A stretch of DNA of 64,000 nt, from assembly GCF_000826065.2 (NCBI RefSeq), contig NZ_LN623543.1, positions 1 to 64,000 of the forward strand. The letters are read 5' to 3'. The number at the start of each line of letters is the position of its first letter. Positions within the stretch are counted from its first letter, which is position 1. Origin of the DNA: Tessaracoccus massiliensis (GTDB lineage Bacteria; Actinomycetota; Actinomycetes; Propionibacteriales; Propionibacteriaceae). Positions 1 to 15,387 of this stretch are shown piece after piece. A program made the position numbers and the translations under genes. The notes under the pieces are model-generated. The model saw only the letters and a program-made list of their open reading frames with translations. It was not told where the DNA came from and did no database searches.

Positions 1-78
1 TTTTGGATTTTTGTGTCAGTGTTGAACTTGGTTGATGGTTTTCGGATCCTGCTTTGGTGGGGTTTGTGCCGATATTTT

Positions 79-5034
<4,956 letters not shown>

Positions 5035-5035
5035 T

Positions 5036-5068
5036 CTACAAAGATGCTACGCGTCCACTGTGAGGTTC
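5036..5068 (+). repeat. 23S processing stalk, right arm
   Basis: Partner of the arm at 1903-1934. It lies directly after the mature 23S 3' end and pairs back across the whole 23S gene. Confidence 0.85.
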
Positions 5069-5139
5069 CCGAGATACGGTCGAGGGCACCAACAAAAATT
5101 CAATATGTTTGTTGTTGTGCTGAGATCACTCTCGTTGAG

Positions 5140-5257
5140 TGTTTCGGTGGCCATAGCGAGAGGGAAACACCCGGTCCCATCCCGAACCCGGAAGTTAAGC
5201 CTCTCTGCGCCGATGGTACTGCGATGGGGACATCGTGGGAGACTAGGACGCCGCCGG
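5140..5257 (+). rRNA. rrf: 5S ribosomal RNA
   Basis: 5S rRNA is recognised from TTTCGGTGGCCATAGCGAGA, then CCCGAACCCGGAAGTTAAGC and the end GACGCCGCCGG. The length of about 118 nt is usual. It is the third gene of the rRNA operon, about 105 bases after 23S. Confidence 0.95.
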
Positions 5258-5271
5258 ACTATTTTTATGAT

Positions 5272-5314
5272 CGGACCCTCCGAGCCTTGTGTTCGGGGGT
5301 CCGTTCTTTTTCTG
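5272..5314 (+). terminator. rRNA operon terminator
   Basis: Hairpin of CGGACCCTCCGA (5272-5283) with TCGGGGGTCCG (5293-5303), one bulged base, followed by TTCTTTTTCT. It is an intrinsic terminator placed right after 5S. Confidence 0.85.
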
Positions 5315-5554
5315 GACTCTTTTTCGTGTCGTGGCTGGGTTCCCCGGGCCTGGCTTGTGTTGAGGTCAACGTTCGTGTCGTGGCCGCCAAGGTTGGGTGT
5401 CTTGGTGCGTGGGTTGGTGTTTGTCGCTGGCGTCATGTCACAGGGGCCGGGAAACAGTTCTGGCTCGGTGACGTTGGGTCGGCGTCGTGTACCCCCGCTG
5501 CAAGCCCGCGTCCTGAGTTGGGGGATGTGGCCCCTGCCTGGGATGATGGTGGGT

Positions 5555-7204
5555 ATGAGTGACAACTCCACACCGGACGAGGGCCAGGGGCACCGCGGGC
5601 GCGACATGAACGGCAACGATCGAGCGGGGCGTAACGACACGCCTCGTGGTGGCCGGCGACCGCGCCCCAACGATGACGAGCGCGGAGCGCGCCCCTACGG
5701 CGAACGCTCCGGTTGGCGCGGAAGGGACGAGCGGTCCTCCGGTCGCCGTGGCCCCCGTCGTGATGATGATCGTCGTGGTCCTCGCGCTGAGGGTGGTGAG
5801 CGTCGTAGCTGGGGTGATCGTGATGATCGCCGTGGCCCGCGCCGTGATGATGATCGTCGTGGTCCTCGCGCTGGGGGTGGTGAGCGTCGTAGCTGGGGTG
5901 ATCGTGATGATCGCCGTGGCCCGCGCCGTGATGATGATCGTCGTGGTCCTCGTGCTGAGGGTGGTGAGCGTCGTAGCTGGGGTGATCGTGATGATCGCCG
6001 TGGCCCGCGCCGTGATGATGATCGTCGTGGTCCTCGTGCTGATGGTGGTGAGCGTCGTAGCTGGGGTGATCGTGATGATCGCCGTGGCCCGCGCCGTGAT
6101 GATGATCGCCGCGGTCCCCGTCGTGATGATGATCGTGGTGAGCGTCGTTCCTGGGGCGATCGCGGTGACCGCCGTGGTCCGCGCCGTGACGATGACCGCC
6201 GTGGTCCGCGGCGTTACGATGACCGTCGTGGTCCGCGCCGTGATGACGACCGCCGCGGCCCCCGTTTTGACGATCGTGAGGAACGGGTGCATCGTCCGGG
6301 TACGGCGCCCCGAGCGGACGAGCCCGAGACCCCGACAGATTCTGATGAGTCAGCGCTGCACCCTGGCGTACGGGCTGAACTGAGGGGGCTGCCGAAGGAT
6401 CTTTCGGACGCCGTGGCTGCTCACATCTGGGCAGCGGGACAGCTGATCGACACGGACCCTGCGCTTGCCTTCCGCCACGCCGAGGCTGCTCGTCGTCGCG
6501 CGGCACGCCTCCCGATCGTGCGTGAAGCCGCCGCTGAGACCGCGTATGTGGCCGGTGAGTATGCCGTTGCGCTGCGCGAGTTCCGTGCCATTCGCAGGAT
6601 GGCAGGTGGGGACGAACTCATCCCACTGATCGCCGACTGCGAGCGTGCGCTCGGCAGGCATCGCGACGCGCTGGAGGTGCTCGAGGAGCTCAACCCGAAG
6701 AACCCGGACGTCAACCTGCACATCGAATGCCTGTTGGTCGAGGCGGGGATCCGTGACGACCTCGGGCAACGCGACGAGGCATTGCGCCTCCTGAAGGCGG
6801 CGATCTCGAGGAGGATCGGCCCGCCGCAGGCGCAGGCACGCCTCCACTATGCGCTGGCCAACCTCCTGGAGGAATCCGGCGACGCTGAAGGCGCCCGCAC
6901 CTGGTTCAGCTCAGCGGCTGAGTCGGACCGCTACGGAGATCTCGACACCGCTGAGCGCCTCGCCGCCATCGACGGCATCACGTTGCCGGACTTCGCCGAG
7001 GACGACGAGGACGACGAGGACCTCGACGCTGCAGAGGCCGACGAGGCGGTAGATGCCGGGGAGGAAACGCCGGTCGAGGAGGACGAAGAGGCTGTCATGG
7101 CCGAGGCGGAAAGTGCTGGGGAAGCCCAAGCCGAACCCCAGGAAAGCTCCGAGATCCCGGCCGATAATCTGGAGGGCACCACCACGGAGGAGACCGAGCG
7201 ATGA
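5555..7204 (+). CDS. TPR protein with basic tandem-repeat N-terminus and acidic C-terminus
   Basis: A 549-residue protein of unknown function. Three zones are visible. Residues 1-240 are extremely rich in Arg, Asp and Gly, with four near-identical 28-residue repeats (core RRGPRRDDDRRGPRA, then GGERRSWGDRDD) from about residue 64 to 175 and degenerate RRGPRRDDD units after them. Residues of about 275-470 are helical TPR-like sequence (HAEAARRRAARLP, AAETAYVAGEYAVALREFRAI, PQAQARLHYALANLLEESGD). The last 65 residues are strongly acidic. The basic RGG/RRD zone resembles RNA-binding low-complexity segments, but that role is inference. The reading frame is open much further upstream, into the rRNA operon; I chose ATG 5555 (MSDNSTPDEG) because upstream codons lie in rRNA and terminator. 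The weakly purine-rich stretch before it is not decisive, and ATG 5543 or 5546 are alternatives. The stop overlaps the next start (ATGA), so it is probably the first gene of the operon running towards recN. Confidence 0.85.
   Translation: MSDNSTPDEGQGHRGRDMNGNDRAGRNDTPRGGRRPRPNDDERGARPYGERSGWRGRDERSSGRRGPRRDDDRRGPRAEGGERRSWGDRDDRRGPRRDDDRRGPRAGGGERRSWGDRDDRRGPRRDDDRRGPRAEGGERRSWGDRDDRRGPRRDDDRRGPRADGGERRSWGDRDDRRGPRRDDDRRGPRRDDDRGERRSWGDRGDRRGPRRDDDRRGPRRYDDRRGPRRDDDRRGPRFDDREERVHRPGTAPRADEPETPTDSDESALHPGVRAELRGLPKDLSDAVAAHIWAAGQLIDTDPALAFRHAEAARRRAARLPIVREAAAETAYVAGEYAVALREFRAIRRMAGGDELIPLIADCERALGRHRDALEVLEELNPKNPDVNLHIECLLVEAGIRDDLGQRDEALRLLKAAISRRIGPPQAQARLHYALANLLEESGDAEGARTWFSSAAESDRYGDLDTAERLAAIDGITLPDFAEDDEDDEDLDAAEADEAVDAGEETPVEEDEEAVMAEAESAGEAQAEPQESSEIPADNLEGTTTEETER
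5744..6079 (+). repeat. 84-bp tandem repeat, four units, inside the TPR gene
   Basis: Units start at 5744, 5828, 5912 and 5996, each 84 bp and nearly identical at DNA level (for example CGTGATGATGATCG recurs at 5759 and 5843). Degenerate shorter units (18-30 bp codon blocks for RRGPRRDDD) continue to about 6275. The length is a multiple of three, so copy number can change without breaking the frame. Confidence 0.9.
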
Positions 7205-8190
7205 AGGCCCTTGCCTCTGACTACGACGCAACCCTGTTCGACCTCGACGGGGTGATCTACCTGGGGCCGTACGCGATCGAGGGCATCCCCGAGGCGCTCG
7301 ACGAACTGCGTTCGCGCGGCAACCATGTGGGTTTCGTCACGAACAACGCCGCCCGCACGCCCGCAGCGGTGGCGACGCACCTCGAGGACCTCGGCATCCG
7401 CGCCAGCGAGGACGATGTGGTCAACTCGACCCAAGCCACGCTGCGCATGTTGGCCGACGACCTGCCCGCCGGTACGAAGGTGCTGGCCGTGGGCACGGCG
7501 GCCCTCGCTGAGCAGCTGACCGGCGCAGGGTACACCGTCGTGACACGGCTGGAGGACGAGCCGGTGGCCGTGGTGCAGGGGTACCACCCCACGATCGAGT
7601 GGCAGCGCCTGGAGGACGCCGCCCTGGCCATTCAGGCCGGAGCCGCCTGGTATGCCACTAACCCGGATCTGACCCGCCCCTCCGAGCGCGGCATCGTGCC
7701 GGGGCTCGGCTCCCAGCTAGGGGTGGTGCGCAACTGTGTGAGCGTCGACCCGATGATCGCCGGTAAGCCGTACCGCCCGCTCCTCGACGAGACGGTGCTG
7801 CGGATGCGTGCTGAGCGGCCCATCTTCGTGGGGGACCGGACCGACACCGACGTCCTGGGCGCCAACAACGTGGGGATGGACTCGCTCTTCGTCTTCACCG
7901 GAGCGCACGGCAAGGCAGATCTCGCTGAGGCCCCGCCTGACTTCCGGCCCACCTTCATCGGCTACGACGCGACTGCGCTGCTGGAGCCCAAGCGCGAGGC
8001 CGAGTTCCAGGAGAACCGATTCGTGTGCGGCTATCAAGAGGTGGACTTCGCCGATGGCATGGGATACCTCTCCACCAGGCCCGTGACGCGTGACGAGCAA
8101 CTCGACGCGCTGTGGGCCGGCCTCCAAGCCAAGTGGCGCTTCGACGTGGACATCACGGCAGTGCTGAACTCGCTGGACACCTTGCGATGA
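7201..8190 (+). CDS. HAD-IIA family phosphatase (NagD / phosphoglycolate phosphatase-like)
   Basis: A 329-residue haloacid dehalogenase-type hydrolase. Motif I is FDLDGVIY (residues of about 15-22; nucleophile and acid/base Asp), motif II VTNNA near residue 45, the conserved Lys is in AGKPYRPLLDETV near 185, and motif IV VGDRTDTDV near 210. The cap arrangement is type C2, as in NagD/PGPase proteins, which dephosphorylate sugar phosphates or 2-phosphoglycolate; the true substrate cannot be read from the sequence. ATG 7201 overlaps the stop of the TPR gene (ATGA) and its own stop overlaps the start of the next gene, so translation is probably coupled. Expected to be cytosolic and Mg-dependent. 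Confidence 0.93.
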   Translation: MKALASDYDATLFDLDGVIYLGPYAIEGIPEALDELRSRGNHVGFVTNNAARTPAAVATHLEDLGIRASEDDVVNSTQATLRMLADDLPAGTKVLAVGTAALAEQLTGAGYTVVTRLEDEPVAVVQGYHPTIEWQRLEDAALAIQAGAAWYATNPDLTRPSERGIVPGLGSQLGVVRNCVSVDPMIAGKPYRPLLDETVLRMRAERPIFVGDRTDTDVLGANNVGMDSLFVFTGAHGKADLAEAPPDFRPTFIGYDATALLEPKREAEFQENRFVCGYQEVDFADGMGYLSTRPVTRDEQLDALWAGLQAKWRFDVDITAVLNSLDTLR

Positions 8191-8399
8191 ACCAACAGCC
8201 CACTCCACGCAGCACGGTTCCCGCGGACGTGCGGCGCACTGAGTTGGTGGCCGAGGCGATGGTCGGGCTCGACTCGCTCGAAGAACTCCCGTTGGAGGAA
8301 CAGACGGCCAAACTCACTGAGGCCCAGGCAGTCCTGCAGGCGGTGTTGAACAACGACCCCAGCATCACGCAGTTGGGGATCCCCGGCGTCGCGCGGTGA
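8187..8399 (+). CDS. Small conserved hypothetical protein between HAD phosphatase and tlyA
   Basis: A 70-residue acidic protein starting MNQQPTPRST. It is all-helical in appearance (AEAMVGLDSLEELPLEEQTAKLTEAQAVLQ is two amphipathic helices). No motif or domain is recognised. The start was chosen at ATG 8187 because it overlaps the preceding stop by 4 bp, and the gene itself overlaps the GTG of tlyA by 4 bp. The longer open frame upstream lies within the HAD gene. Small proteins at this place between HAD and TlyA genes are common in actinobacteria; the role is unknown. Confidence 0.75.
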   Translation: MNQQPTPRSTVPADVRRTELVAEAMVGLDSLEELPLEEQTAKLTEAQAVLQAVLNNDPSITQLGIPGVAR

Positions 8400-9112
8400 G
8401 GTTGGACGTTGCGCTCATGGAGCGTGGCCTCGCCCGTTCTCGCACGCATGCCGCCGCCCTGATCGCTGAAGGGCGGGTGACCGTCAACGGCCGGCCCGCG
8501 ACCAAGGCAGCACATCGCGTGACGGTTGATGACGATCTCGGCGCAGACGCCGAGCGGTGGGTCTCGCGAGCTGCCCACAAACTGCTCGGCGCGCTGGCCT
8601 CCTCCGCCTTCACTGTGCAGGGACGGGTGCTGGATGCGGGGGCGTCCACGGGAGGCTTCACCCAGGTGTGCCTCGAGCGCGGCGCGACCCTGGTCCACGC
8701 CGTCGACGTGGGCCACGACCAACTCGTTGCCCAACTGCGCCGGGACCCGAAGGTGCGGGTGCACGAGGGCCTCAACCTGCGCGACCTGACCGTCGACCAC
8801 CTCGACGGTGTGCCAGTTGACCGCATCGTGGGAGACGTGTCGTTCATCTCGCTGAGGCTGCTGCTGCCTGCGCTGCTCGGTGTGTTGAGCCCCGAAGGCG
8901 AGGCCCTACTGCTCGTGAAGCCGCAGTTCGAGGTGGGGCGGCAACTGCTGGGCTCAGGCGGAGTGGTGCGCGACGGGGCGCTGCGCCGGGCCAGCGTTGA
9001 CGCGGTGGCGGCGGATGCGGCGAGCCTTGGTTGGCGGGAGCGCTGGCGCGGGGAGAGCGAGCTGCCCGGGGCCGCCGGCAACGTGGAGTACTTCGTCCAC
9101 CTGACTCGGTAG
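8396..9112 (+). CDS. tlyA: TlyA family rRNA 2'-O-methyltransferase
   Basis: A 238-residue protein with an N-terminal S4 RNA-binding domain (residues 1-60, RLDVALMERGLARSRTHAAA and GRVTVNGRPATKA) and a C-terminal FtsJ-like Rossmann methyltransferase (SAM motif LDAGASTGGFTQV near residue 82; later DVSFISLRLLLP and LVKPQFE). Mycobacterial TlyA methylates 16S C1409 and 23S C1920 and makes ribosomes sensitive to capreomycin; that activity is inferred by homology. GTG start at 8396 overlaps the stop of the small upstream gene (GTGA). It lies in the usual tlyA-nadK-recN order. Confidence 0.93.
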   Translation: MRLDVALMERGLARSRTHAAALIAEGRVTVNGRPATKAAHRVTVDDDLGADAERWVSRAAHKLLGALASSAFTVQGRVLDAGASTGGFTQVCLERGATLVHAVDVGHDQLVAQLRRDPKVRVHEGLNLRDLTVDHLDGVPVDRIVGDVSFISLRLLLPALLGVLSPEGEALLLVKPQFEVGRQLLGSGGVVRDGALRRASVDAVAADAASLGWRERWRGESELPGAAGNVEYFVHLTR

Positions 9113-9122
9113 GCTGGGGCCC

Positions 9123-10022
9123 GTGACTAAGCGAACCGTGGCCGTCCTCGTCCACCCGGACCGAGACGAAGCCCTCGACACAGCAGTGGAGTTCATGGTG
9201 GACCTCCACGCCAGGGGCTTCGAGTTCCGCGTCTTCGCGGAAGATCTCGAGAGGGTCGGGGCCAGGGTGGGCGGCGAGATCCGGTTCGCCGCACTAGGTG
9301 AGGATCTTCCCGAACTGGCCGTCGTCTTCGGCGGCGACGGCACCATCCTGCGCGCGGCCGAATGGGCGCTGCCGCTGGGCGTGCCGCTGTTGGGAGTCAA
9401 CCTCGGCCACGTCGGTTTCCTGGCGGAACTTGAGCCTTCAGACGTCCATGATCTGGCCACGGTGGTGGTGGAGAAGCGCTATCAGGTGGAGGAGCGGCTG
9501 GCCCTCGAAGTGAGGGTGACGGACGCTGCCGGCAACCTCACGTGGACCTCGCCGGCAGTCAACGAGGTATCGCTGGAGAAGGTGGCGCGCGAGCGCATGC
9601 TCAACGTGCTGGTCAGCATCGACGAGCGGCCGTTGTCGCGCTGGGGCTGCGACGGCGTCCTCGTGTCCACTCCCACCGGTTCCACCGCCTATGGGTTCTC
9701 CGCCGGGGGGCCGGTGATCTGGCCCGATGTGCAGGCGATGCTGGTGGTACCGCTCGCGGCGCACGCCCTGTTCAACCGGCCCATGGTGCTGAGCCCCGCG
9801 TCGAAGGTCCGCCTCGACATCACACCGGATGTCCCTGCCCGCGGGATCCTGTGGTGCGACGGCCGGCGCAGCCACGAAGTCGCAGACGGCGAGGTCATCG
9901 AAGTGACCCAGTTCGACGTGAAGCTCCGCCTCGCCAGGCTGAGCGAGCAGCCGTTCACCACCCGCCTCGTGAAGAAGTTCGCCCTGCCCATCGACGGCTG
10001 GCGCAAACAGACGGAGAAGTGA
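9123..10022 (+). CDS. nadK: NAD kinase
   Basis: 299 residues; phosphorylates NAD to NADP with ATP or polyphosphate in the cytosol. The family signature GGDGT is in AVVFGGDGTILRAAE (about residues 68-82), followed by GVNLGHVGFLAEL and the second conserved block GDGVLVSTPTGSTAYGFSAGGP-like (here CDGVLVSTPTGSTAY), then WCDGRR near the C-terminus. Length is usual. The GTG start at 9123 is exactly 7 bases after TAGGCT (9110-9115), so the mRNA may begin at the start codon itself (leaderless), in addition to read-through from tlyA 10 bp upstream. Confidence 0.95.
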   Translation: MTKRTVAVLVHPDRDEALDTAVEFMVDLHARGFEFRVFAEDLERVGARVGGEIRFAALGEDLPELAVVFGGDGTILRAAEWALPLGVPLLGVNLGHVGFLAELEPSDVHDLATVVVEKRYQVEERLALEVRVTDAAGNLTWTSPAVNEVSLEKVARERMLNVLVSIDERPLSRWGCDGVLVSTPTGSTAYGFSAGGPVIWPDVQAMLVVPLAAHALFNRPMVLSPASKVRLDITPDVPARGILWCDGRRSHEVADGEVIEVTQFDVKLRLARLSEQPFTTRLVKKFALPIDGWRKQTEK

Positions 10023-11692
10023 TGCTGACGGCGCTGCGGTTGACCGCGTTCGGCGTCGTCGACGCCGCCGAGCTGGAACTGGGGCCCGGCCTGACGGCCC
10101 TGACCGGCGAGACCGGAGCCGGCAAAACGATGCTCGTTTCGGGCCTCGGCCACCTCCTCGGCAGCCGCGGTGACGCCGGCATCGTGCGGCGCGGTGCAGA
10201 CAAGGCCGTGGTGGAGGGCCGCTGGGAGGTGCCGGAGTCGCTGGCTGAGCGCGTCCGCGAACTCGGCGGTGACGTCGAGGACGGCGAACTGGTGACGCTG
10301 CGCCAGGTCACGGCCCAGGGCCGCTCCCGGGCCGTGCTGGGCGGGGCAGGGGTGCCCATCTCGGCGTTGGCCGATGTCATCGGCGAGATCGCCACCATCC
10401 ACGGCCAGTCCGGCCAGATCCGCCTGTCGAGCCCGGACCGTCAGCGTGAATTGCTCGACGCCCACGCCAGGCCGCCTGAGCTTGAGCGCTACCGCGCCAA
10501 TTTCGCCGAGCGGAAAGCCTCCGCCGCGGAGTTGGAGTCGCTGGAGCAGGAGTCGATGGCCCGCGCCCGAGAAGCGGACATGTTGCGCTTCGGCCTCGAC
10601 GAGATCGCGGCGGTCGACCCCCAGCCGGGGGAGGACGACGCGTTGGCGGCGGAGCAGGCCAAACTCATGGACCTCGACGACCTTCGCAGCCTCGGAGCCC
10701 GCGCGCACGAGGCGCTGAGCGGATCCGAGGCAGACTTCGACGCGCCCAGTGCCGTCGGCCTGTCAGGCGAGGCGCGCAAGGCACTGGCTGAATTGGCCGA
10801 GCGGGATGAGGACGCCGCCACGCTCTCCGCGCGAGCCGTGGAACTGGCCATGCTCGCCGGAGAGCTCGCCGCGGACGTGGCCGGCTACGTCGACGACCTG
10901 GTGGCCGATCCGCTCCGGTTGGAGGCCGTGGGTGAACGGCGCGGCGCGCTGGCCGGGCTGACCCGCAAGTACGGCACCACCGTCGACGAGGTGCTCGCCT
11001 GGGCGGCAACCTCTGCGGCGCGTGTGGGGGAGCTCGTCGGTAGCGACGAGCGCATCGGGGAGTTGCGCGCCCGGATCGCTGAGCTGGACGAGCTGCTTGC
11101 GGCAGATGCCGCGGCCATCTCACAGGCACGGCACAGGGCGGCAGATGATCTGGCGGGTCTGGTCAAGGAGGAGCTGACGGCGTTGGCGATGCCGCACGCC
11201 GAGCTGCGCTTCGACGTGACCGACGCGGCCATCGGACCGCACGGGGCAGACCGGATCGAGCTGCTGTTCACCGCCAACCCGGGCTCCGAACCCGCCCCGC
11301 TGGGGAAGGTCGCCTCCGGCGGCGAGCTGTCGCGCGTGCGACTGGCGCTGGAGGTGGTGCTGGCTGATGCCGGGGCACAGCACACCTACGTCTTCGACGA
11401 GGTCGACGCCGGGGTGGGCGGCGCCGTCGGTCTCGAGATCGGGCGTCGGCTGCAGCGGCTGGCCAGCCACAGCCAGGTGATCGTCGTGACGCACCTCGCG
11501 CAGGTGGCCGCGTTCGCCGATGCACACTTCGTAGTGGCCAAGGAGTCAGACGGCCAAGTGACCACTTCGGGTGTGCGACTGCTCGGAGATGACCAACGCG
11601 CCGCGGAACTCGCCCGTATGATGGGCGGCGCCTCCTCATCGACGAAGGGGATCGAGCACGCACAAGAGCTGCTCGCCAAGGCGGCCCGCTAG
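10022..11692 (+). CDS. recN: DNA repair protein RecN
   Basis: A 556-residue SMC-like ATPase of double-strand-break repair. The N-terminus carries Walker A GETGAGKT at about residues 29-36. The middle has helical coiled-coil segments rich in Ala, Glu and Arg. The C-terminus has the ABC signature ASGGELSRVRLALEV and Walker B TYVFDEVDAGVGG, then VTHLAQVAAFAD. ATG 10022 shares its A with the stop of nadK (TGATG). The open frame extends far upstream, but that part is the shadow of nadK. Length is as expected for the family. It is the last gene of the tlyA-nadK-recN cluster. Confidence 0.96.
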   Translation: MLTALRLTAFGVVDAAELELGPGLTALTGETGAGKTMLVSGLGHLLGSRGDAGIVRRGADKAVVEGRWEVPESLAERVRELGGDVEDGELVTLRQVTAQGRSRAVLGGAGVPISALADVIGEIATIHGQSGQIRLSSPDRQRELLDAHARPPELERYRANFAERKASAAELESLEQESMARAREADMLRFGLDEIAAVDPQPGEDDALAAEQAKLMDLDDLRSLGARAHEALSGSEADFDAPSAVGLSGEARKALAELAERDEDAATLSARAVELAMLAGELAADVAGYVDDLVADPLRLEAVGERRGALAGLTRKYGTTVDEVLAWAATSAARVGELVGSDERIGELRARIAELDELLAADAAAISQARHRAADDLAGLVKEELTALAMPHAELRFDVTDAAIGPHGADRIELLFTANPGSEPAPLGKVASGGELSRVRLALEVVLADAGAQHTYVFDEVDAGVGGAVGLEIGRRLQRLASHSQVIVVTHLAQVAAFADAHFVVAKESDGQVTTSGVRLLGDDQRAAELARMMGGASSSTKGIEHAQELLAKAAR

Positions 11693-11705
11693 GGGGAGAG
11701 ACACC

Positions 11706-12167
11706 ATGCCAGCAGAGCCTCTGGGAGTGCTGCACCGATTTCTGGACCGGATACTGGTGGTGCTCGGGGTGGTCCTGCTGTTCTGGGTCTCGCACCTGGC
11801 CTTCCTCGAATGGGGCGTCGACCGATACGTCCCCACATGGATGCACGACCGGATCCTCATCTTCGCTGCCGTGGCGCTCCTCCTGGCAGTCCTCGGACTG
11901 GTCCGGGCCGCACTGGCCACAGCGTTCGCCTACCCGGTGGTCACCATCGTGGGTGAGATGCTCGGCAACGCCGGCTGGGACCTGCAGGAGATGTTCCTCG
12001 GCGAGGAACACGATCCCCTCCACGTCGGCTGGTGGATTGCAGTGGCGCTGTTCGCCTGGGTCGCGGTGGGCGGCGCGTGGGGCGAGTGGCGATCGCGGCG
12101 TTGGGCGCGGATCGAGGCGGAGCACAAGGTGCAGCGGGCGGTCACCGAAGACGTGACGCAGCCGTAA
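11706..12167 (+). CDS. Hypothetical membrane protein
   Basis: 153 residues with three likely membrane segments: about residues 13-33 (ILVVLGVVLLFWVSHLAFL), 50-72 (ILIFAAVALLLAVLGLVRAA) and 105-122 (WWIAVALFAWVAVGG), and a charged C-terminal tail. No known domain recognised. A Shine-Dalgarno GGGGGAGAG at 11692-11700 supports the ATG at 11706. It sits between recN and pyrG in the same direction; function unknown. Confidence 0.75.
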   Translation: MPAEPLGVLHRFLDRILVVLGVVLLFWVSHLAFLEWGVDRYVPTWMHDRILIFAAVALLLAVLGLVRAALATAFAYPVVTIVGEMLGNAGWDLQEMFLGEEHDPLHVGWWIAVALFAWVAVGGAWGEWRSRRWARIEAEHKVQRAVTEDVTQP

Positions 12168-12203
12168 CGCGACGGAAACCTGGATTCCCTAGGGTGGAGT
12201 TCC

Positions 12204-13841
<1,638 letters not shown>

Positions 13842-13843
13842 GC

Positions 13844-14467
13844 ATGCGCGTTGACGAGCCGATGAAGTGGCCGGTGTATTCCCGGGAGGTGCTGGGCACC
13901 GGGCGGGTGTCGTCCTTCGTGGAGGAGGAGATCGAGACGCCTTCGGGCGAGACCATCGCCCGGCAGTTCATCACACATCCCGGCGCGGTGGCGGTCGTTG
14001 CTTGGCGGGAGGAGACCGACGAGGTCGCCGTCCTGCGGCAGTACCGTCACCCCGTGGGCATGGAGCTCGTGGAGATTCCCGCAGGCCTGCTCGACGTCGA
14101 CGGTGAGGACTGGCTGCTGGGGGCCCAACGAGAGTTGGCCGAGGAGGTGGAGCTGGCCGCTGATCGCTGGGACGTGCTGATCGACATCACCACTACGCCC
14201 GGCTCGTCGGAGGAGTCGTTGCGGATCTACCTGGCGCGCGACGTGCGGCCGGCCGCGCGTCCCGATGGCTTCGTCCTGGAGGGCGAGGAGGCCCACATGA
14301 CGTGGGAGTGGGTGCCCCGTCAGGATCTCGTGGACGAGATCCTCGCTGGCCGGTGCCAGTCGCCCTCCCTCGTCTCCGGGGTGTTGGCCTTCGAAACCGC
14401 CCGGCTGTCCGGCCGGCTGGAGGAGCTCCGCCCGGCCGATGCCCAGTGGCCGATCCGGGCCCGATGA
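13844..14467 (+). CDS. NUDIX hydrolase, ADP-ribose pyrophosphatase type
   Basis: 207 residues. The Nudix box is readable from IPAGLLDVDGEDWLLGAQRELAEEVELAAD (GX5EX7REUXEEXGU pattern, with REL-EEVEL near residues 95-110). Upstream AVLRQYRHPVGMELVEIPAG is typical of ADP-ribose pyrophosphatases, which cleave ADP-ribose to AMP and ribose 5-phosphate. The place between pyrG and xerD is the standard actinobacterial one. Its stop overlaps the xerD start (ATGA). Confidence 0.9.
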   Translation: MRVDEPMKWPVYSREVLGTGRVSSFVEEEIETPSGETIARQFITHPGAVAVVAWREETDEVAVLRQYRHPVGMELVEIPAGLLDVDGEDWLLGAQRELAEEVELAADRWDVLIDITTTPGSSEESLRIYLARDVRPAARPDGFVLEGEEAHMTWEWVPRQDLVDEILAGRCQSPSLVSGVLAFETARLSGRLEELRPADAQWPIRAR

Positions 14468-15378
14468 TCAGCCTGGAGGATGCGCGCGACGACTACCTCA
14501 ACCACGTCCGCGCCGAGCGCGGCCTGTCAGCCAACACCGTGGCGGCCTATCGTCGGGACCTGGCCCGGTACCTTGACTTCCTGGCGGAGCGCGGCATCTC
14601 GACGGTGCGGGATGTCACCCCCGTGGAGGTCACCGAATTTGTCCGGGAGTTGAGCGCCGCGCAGGCGCGGGCGTCGGTGGCGCGGGTGGTGGTGAGCGTG
14701 CGCACCTTTCACCAGTTCTGCGCCGAGGAGGGGCTCACCGACACGAATCCCGCCGCGGAGGTCTCCCCGCCCAAACTGGAGCAGCGGCTGCCGAAGGCGC
14801 TGTCGGTCGACGAGGTCGCACGCATCCTGGACGCTCCGGACCGCACGGAGGTCACGGGGCTCCGCGACGCGGCGCTGCTGGAACTGCTCTACGGCACGGG
14901 CGCCCGGGTCTCCGAGATCTGTGGGCTCGACGTCGACGAGGTGAGCGCAGCGCTCTCGGAGCCGGATGCAGGTATCCGGCTCCTGGGTAAGGGCGGCAAG
15001 GAACGCGTCGTGCCACTGGGCAGCTTCGCGGCCCGGGCCGTGTCCGACTACCTGGTGCGCGCGCGGCCAGCGCTGGCGCAGGCGGGAAAGAAGCACACGC
15101 CCGCGCTGTTGCTGAACCAGCGCGGTGCGCGGCTGAGCCGCCAATCGGCGTGGGCGGTCATCCAACGGGCCGCAGCGTCCGCGGGGATCACTGCCGACGT
15201 GTCGCCGCACTCGTTGAGGCATTCGTTCGCCACCCATCTCCTCGACGGCGGCGCGGACCTGCGAGTGGTGCAGGAACTGCTGGGCCATTCCTCGGTGGCC
15301 ACCACCCAGATCTACACCCTGGTCACGATCGAGCATCTCCGCGAGGTGCACACCGCCGCCCACCCCCGCGCCAGGTGA
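14464..15378 (+). CDS. xerD: Tyrosine recombinase XerD
   Basis: 304 residues. It resolves chromosome dimers at dif together with XerC. The N-terminal SAM-like DNA-binding domain (EDARDDYLNHVRAERGLSANT) is followed by the catalytic domain with Arg in GTGARVSEICGLDVDE, Lys in LGKGGKERVVPLG, HxxR in SPHSLRHSFATHL, His in LLGHSSVATTQIY and the nucleophile Tyr in that last motif. All catalytic residues are present. I chose ATG 14464, which overlaps the NUDIX stop; the longer frame is a shadow. XerD rather than XerC because of the pyrG-NUDIX context and the downstream segregation genes. Confidence 0.93.
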   Translation: MISLEDARDDYLNHVRAERGLSANTVAAYRRDLARYLDFLAERGISTVRDVTPVEVTEFVRELSAAQARASVARVVVSVRTFHQFCAEEGLTDTNPAAEVSPPKLEQRLPKALSVDEVARILDAPDRTEVTGLRDAALLELLYGTGARVSEICGLDVDEVSAALSEPDAGIRLLGKGGKERVVPLGSFAARAVSDYLVRARPALAQAGKKHTPALLLNQRGARLSRQSAWAVIQRAAASAGITADVSPHSLRHSFATHLLDGGADLRVVQELLGHSSVATTQIYTLVTIEHLREVHTAAHPRAR

Positions 15379-15387
15379 CCGGAGCCG

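Noticed and set aside
5744-6275. Direct repeats resembling a CRISPR array
   Set aside because: Units are 84 bp, contiguous, in frame and without unique spacers; no cas genes are present.
5433-6506. Long minus-strand open frame rich in His and Asp (GDHHHGAGHGDHHDHP repeats), like a metal-binding protein
   Set aside because: It is the antisense shadow of the RRGPRRDDD codon repeats; codon choice fits the plus strand, and the protein has no start context.
9542-10021. N-terminal extension of recN
   Set aside because: It is nadK sequence in another frame; RecN homologues begin at MLTALRLTAFG.
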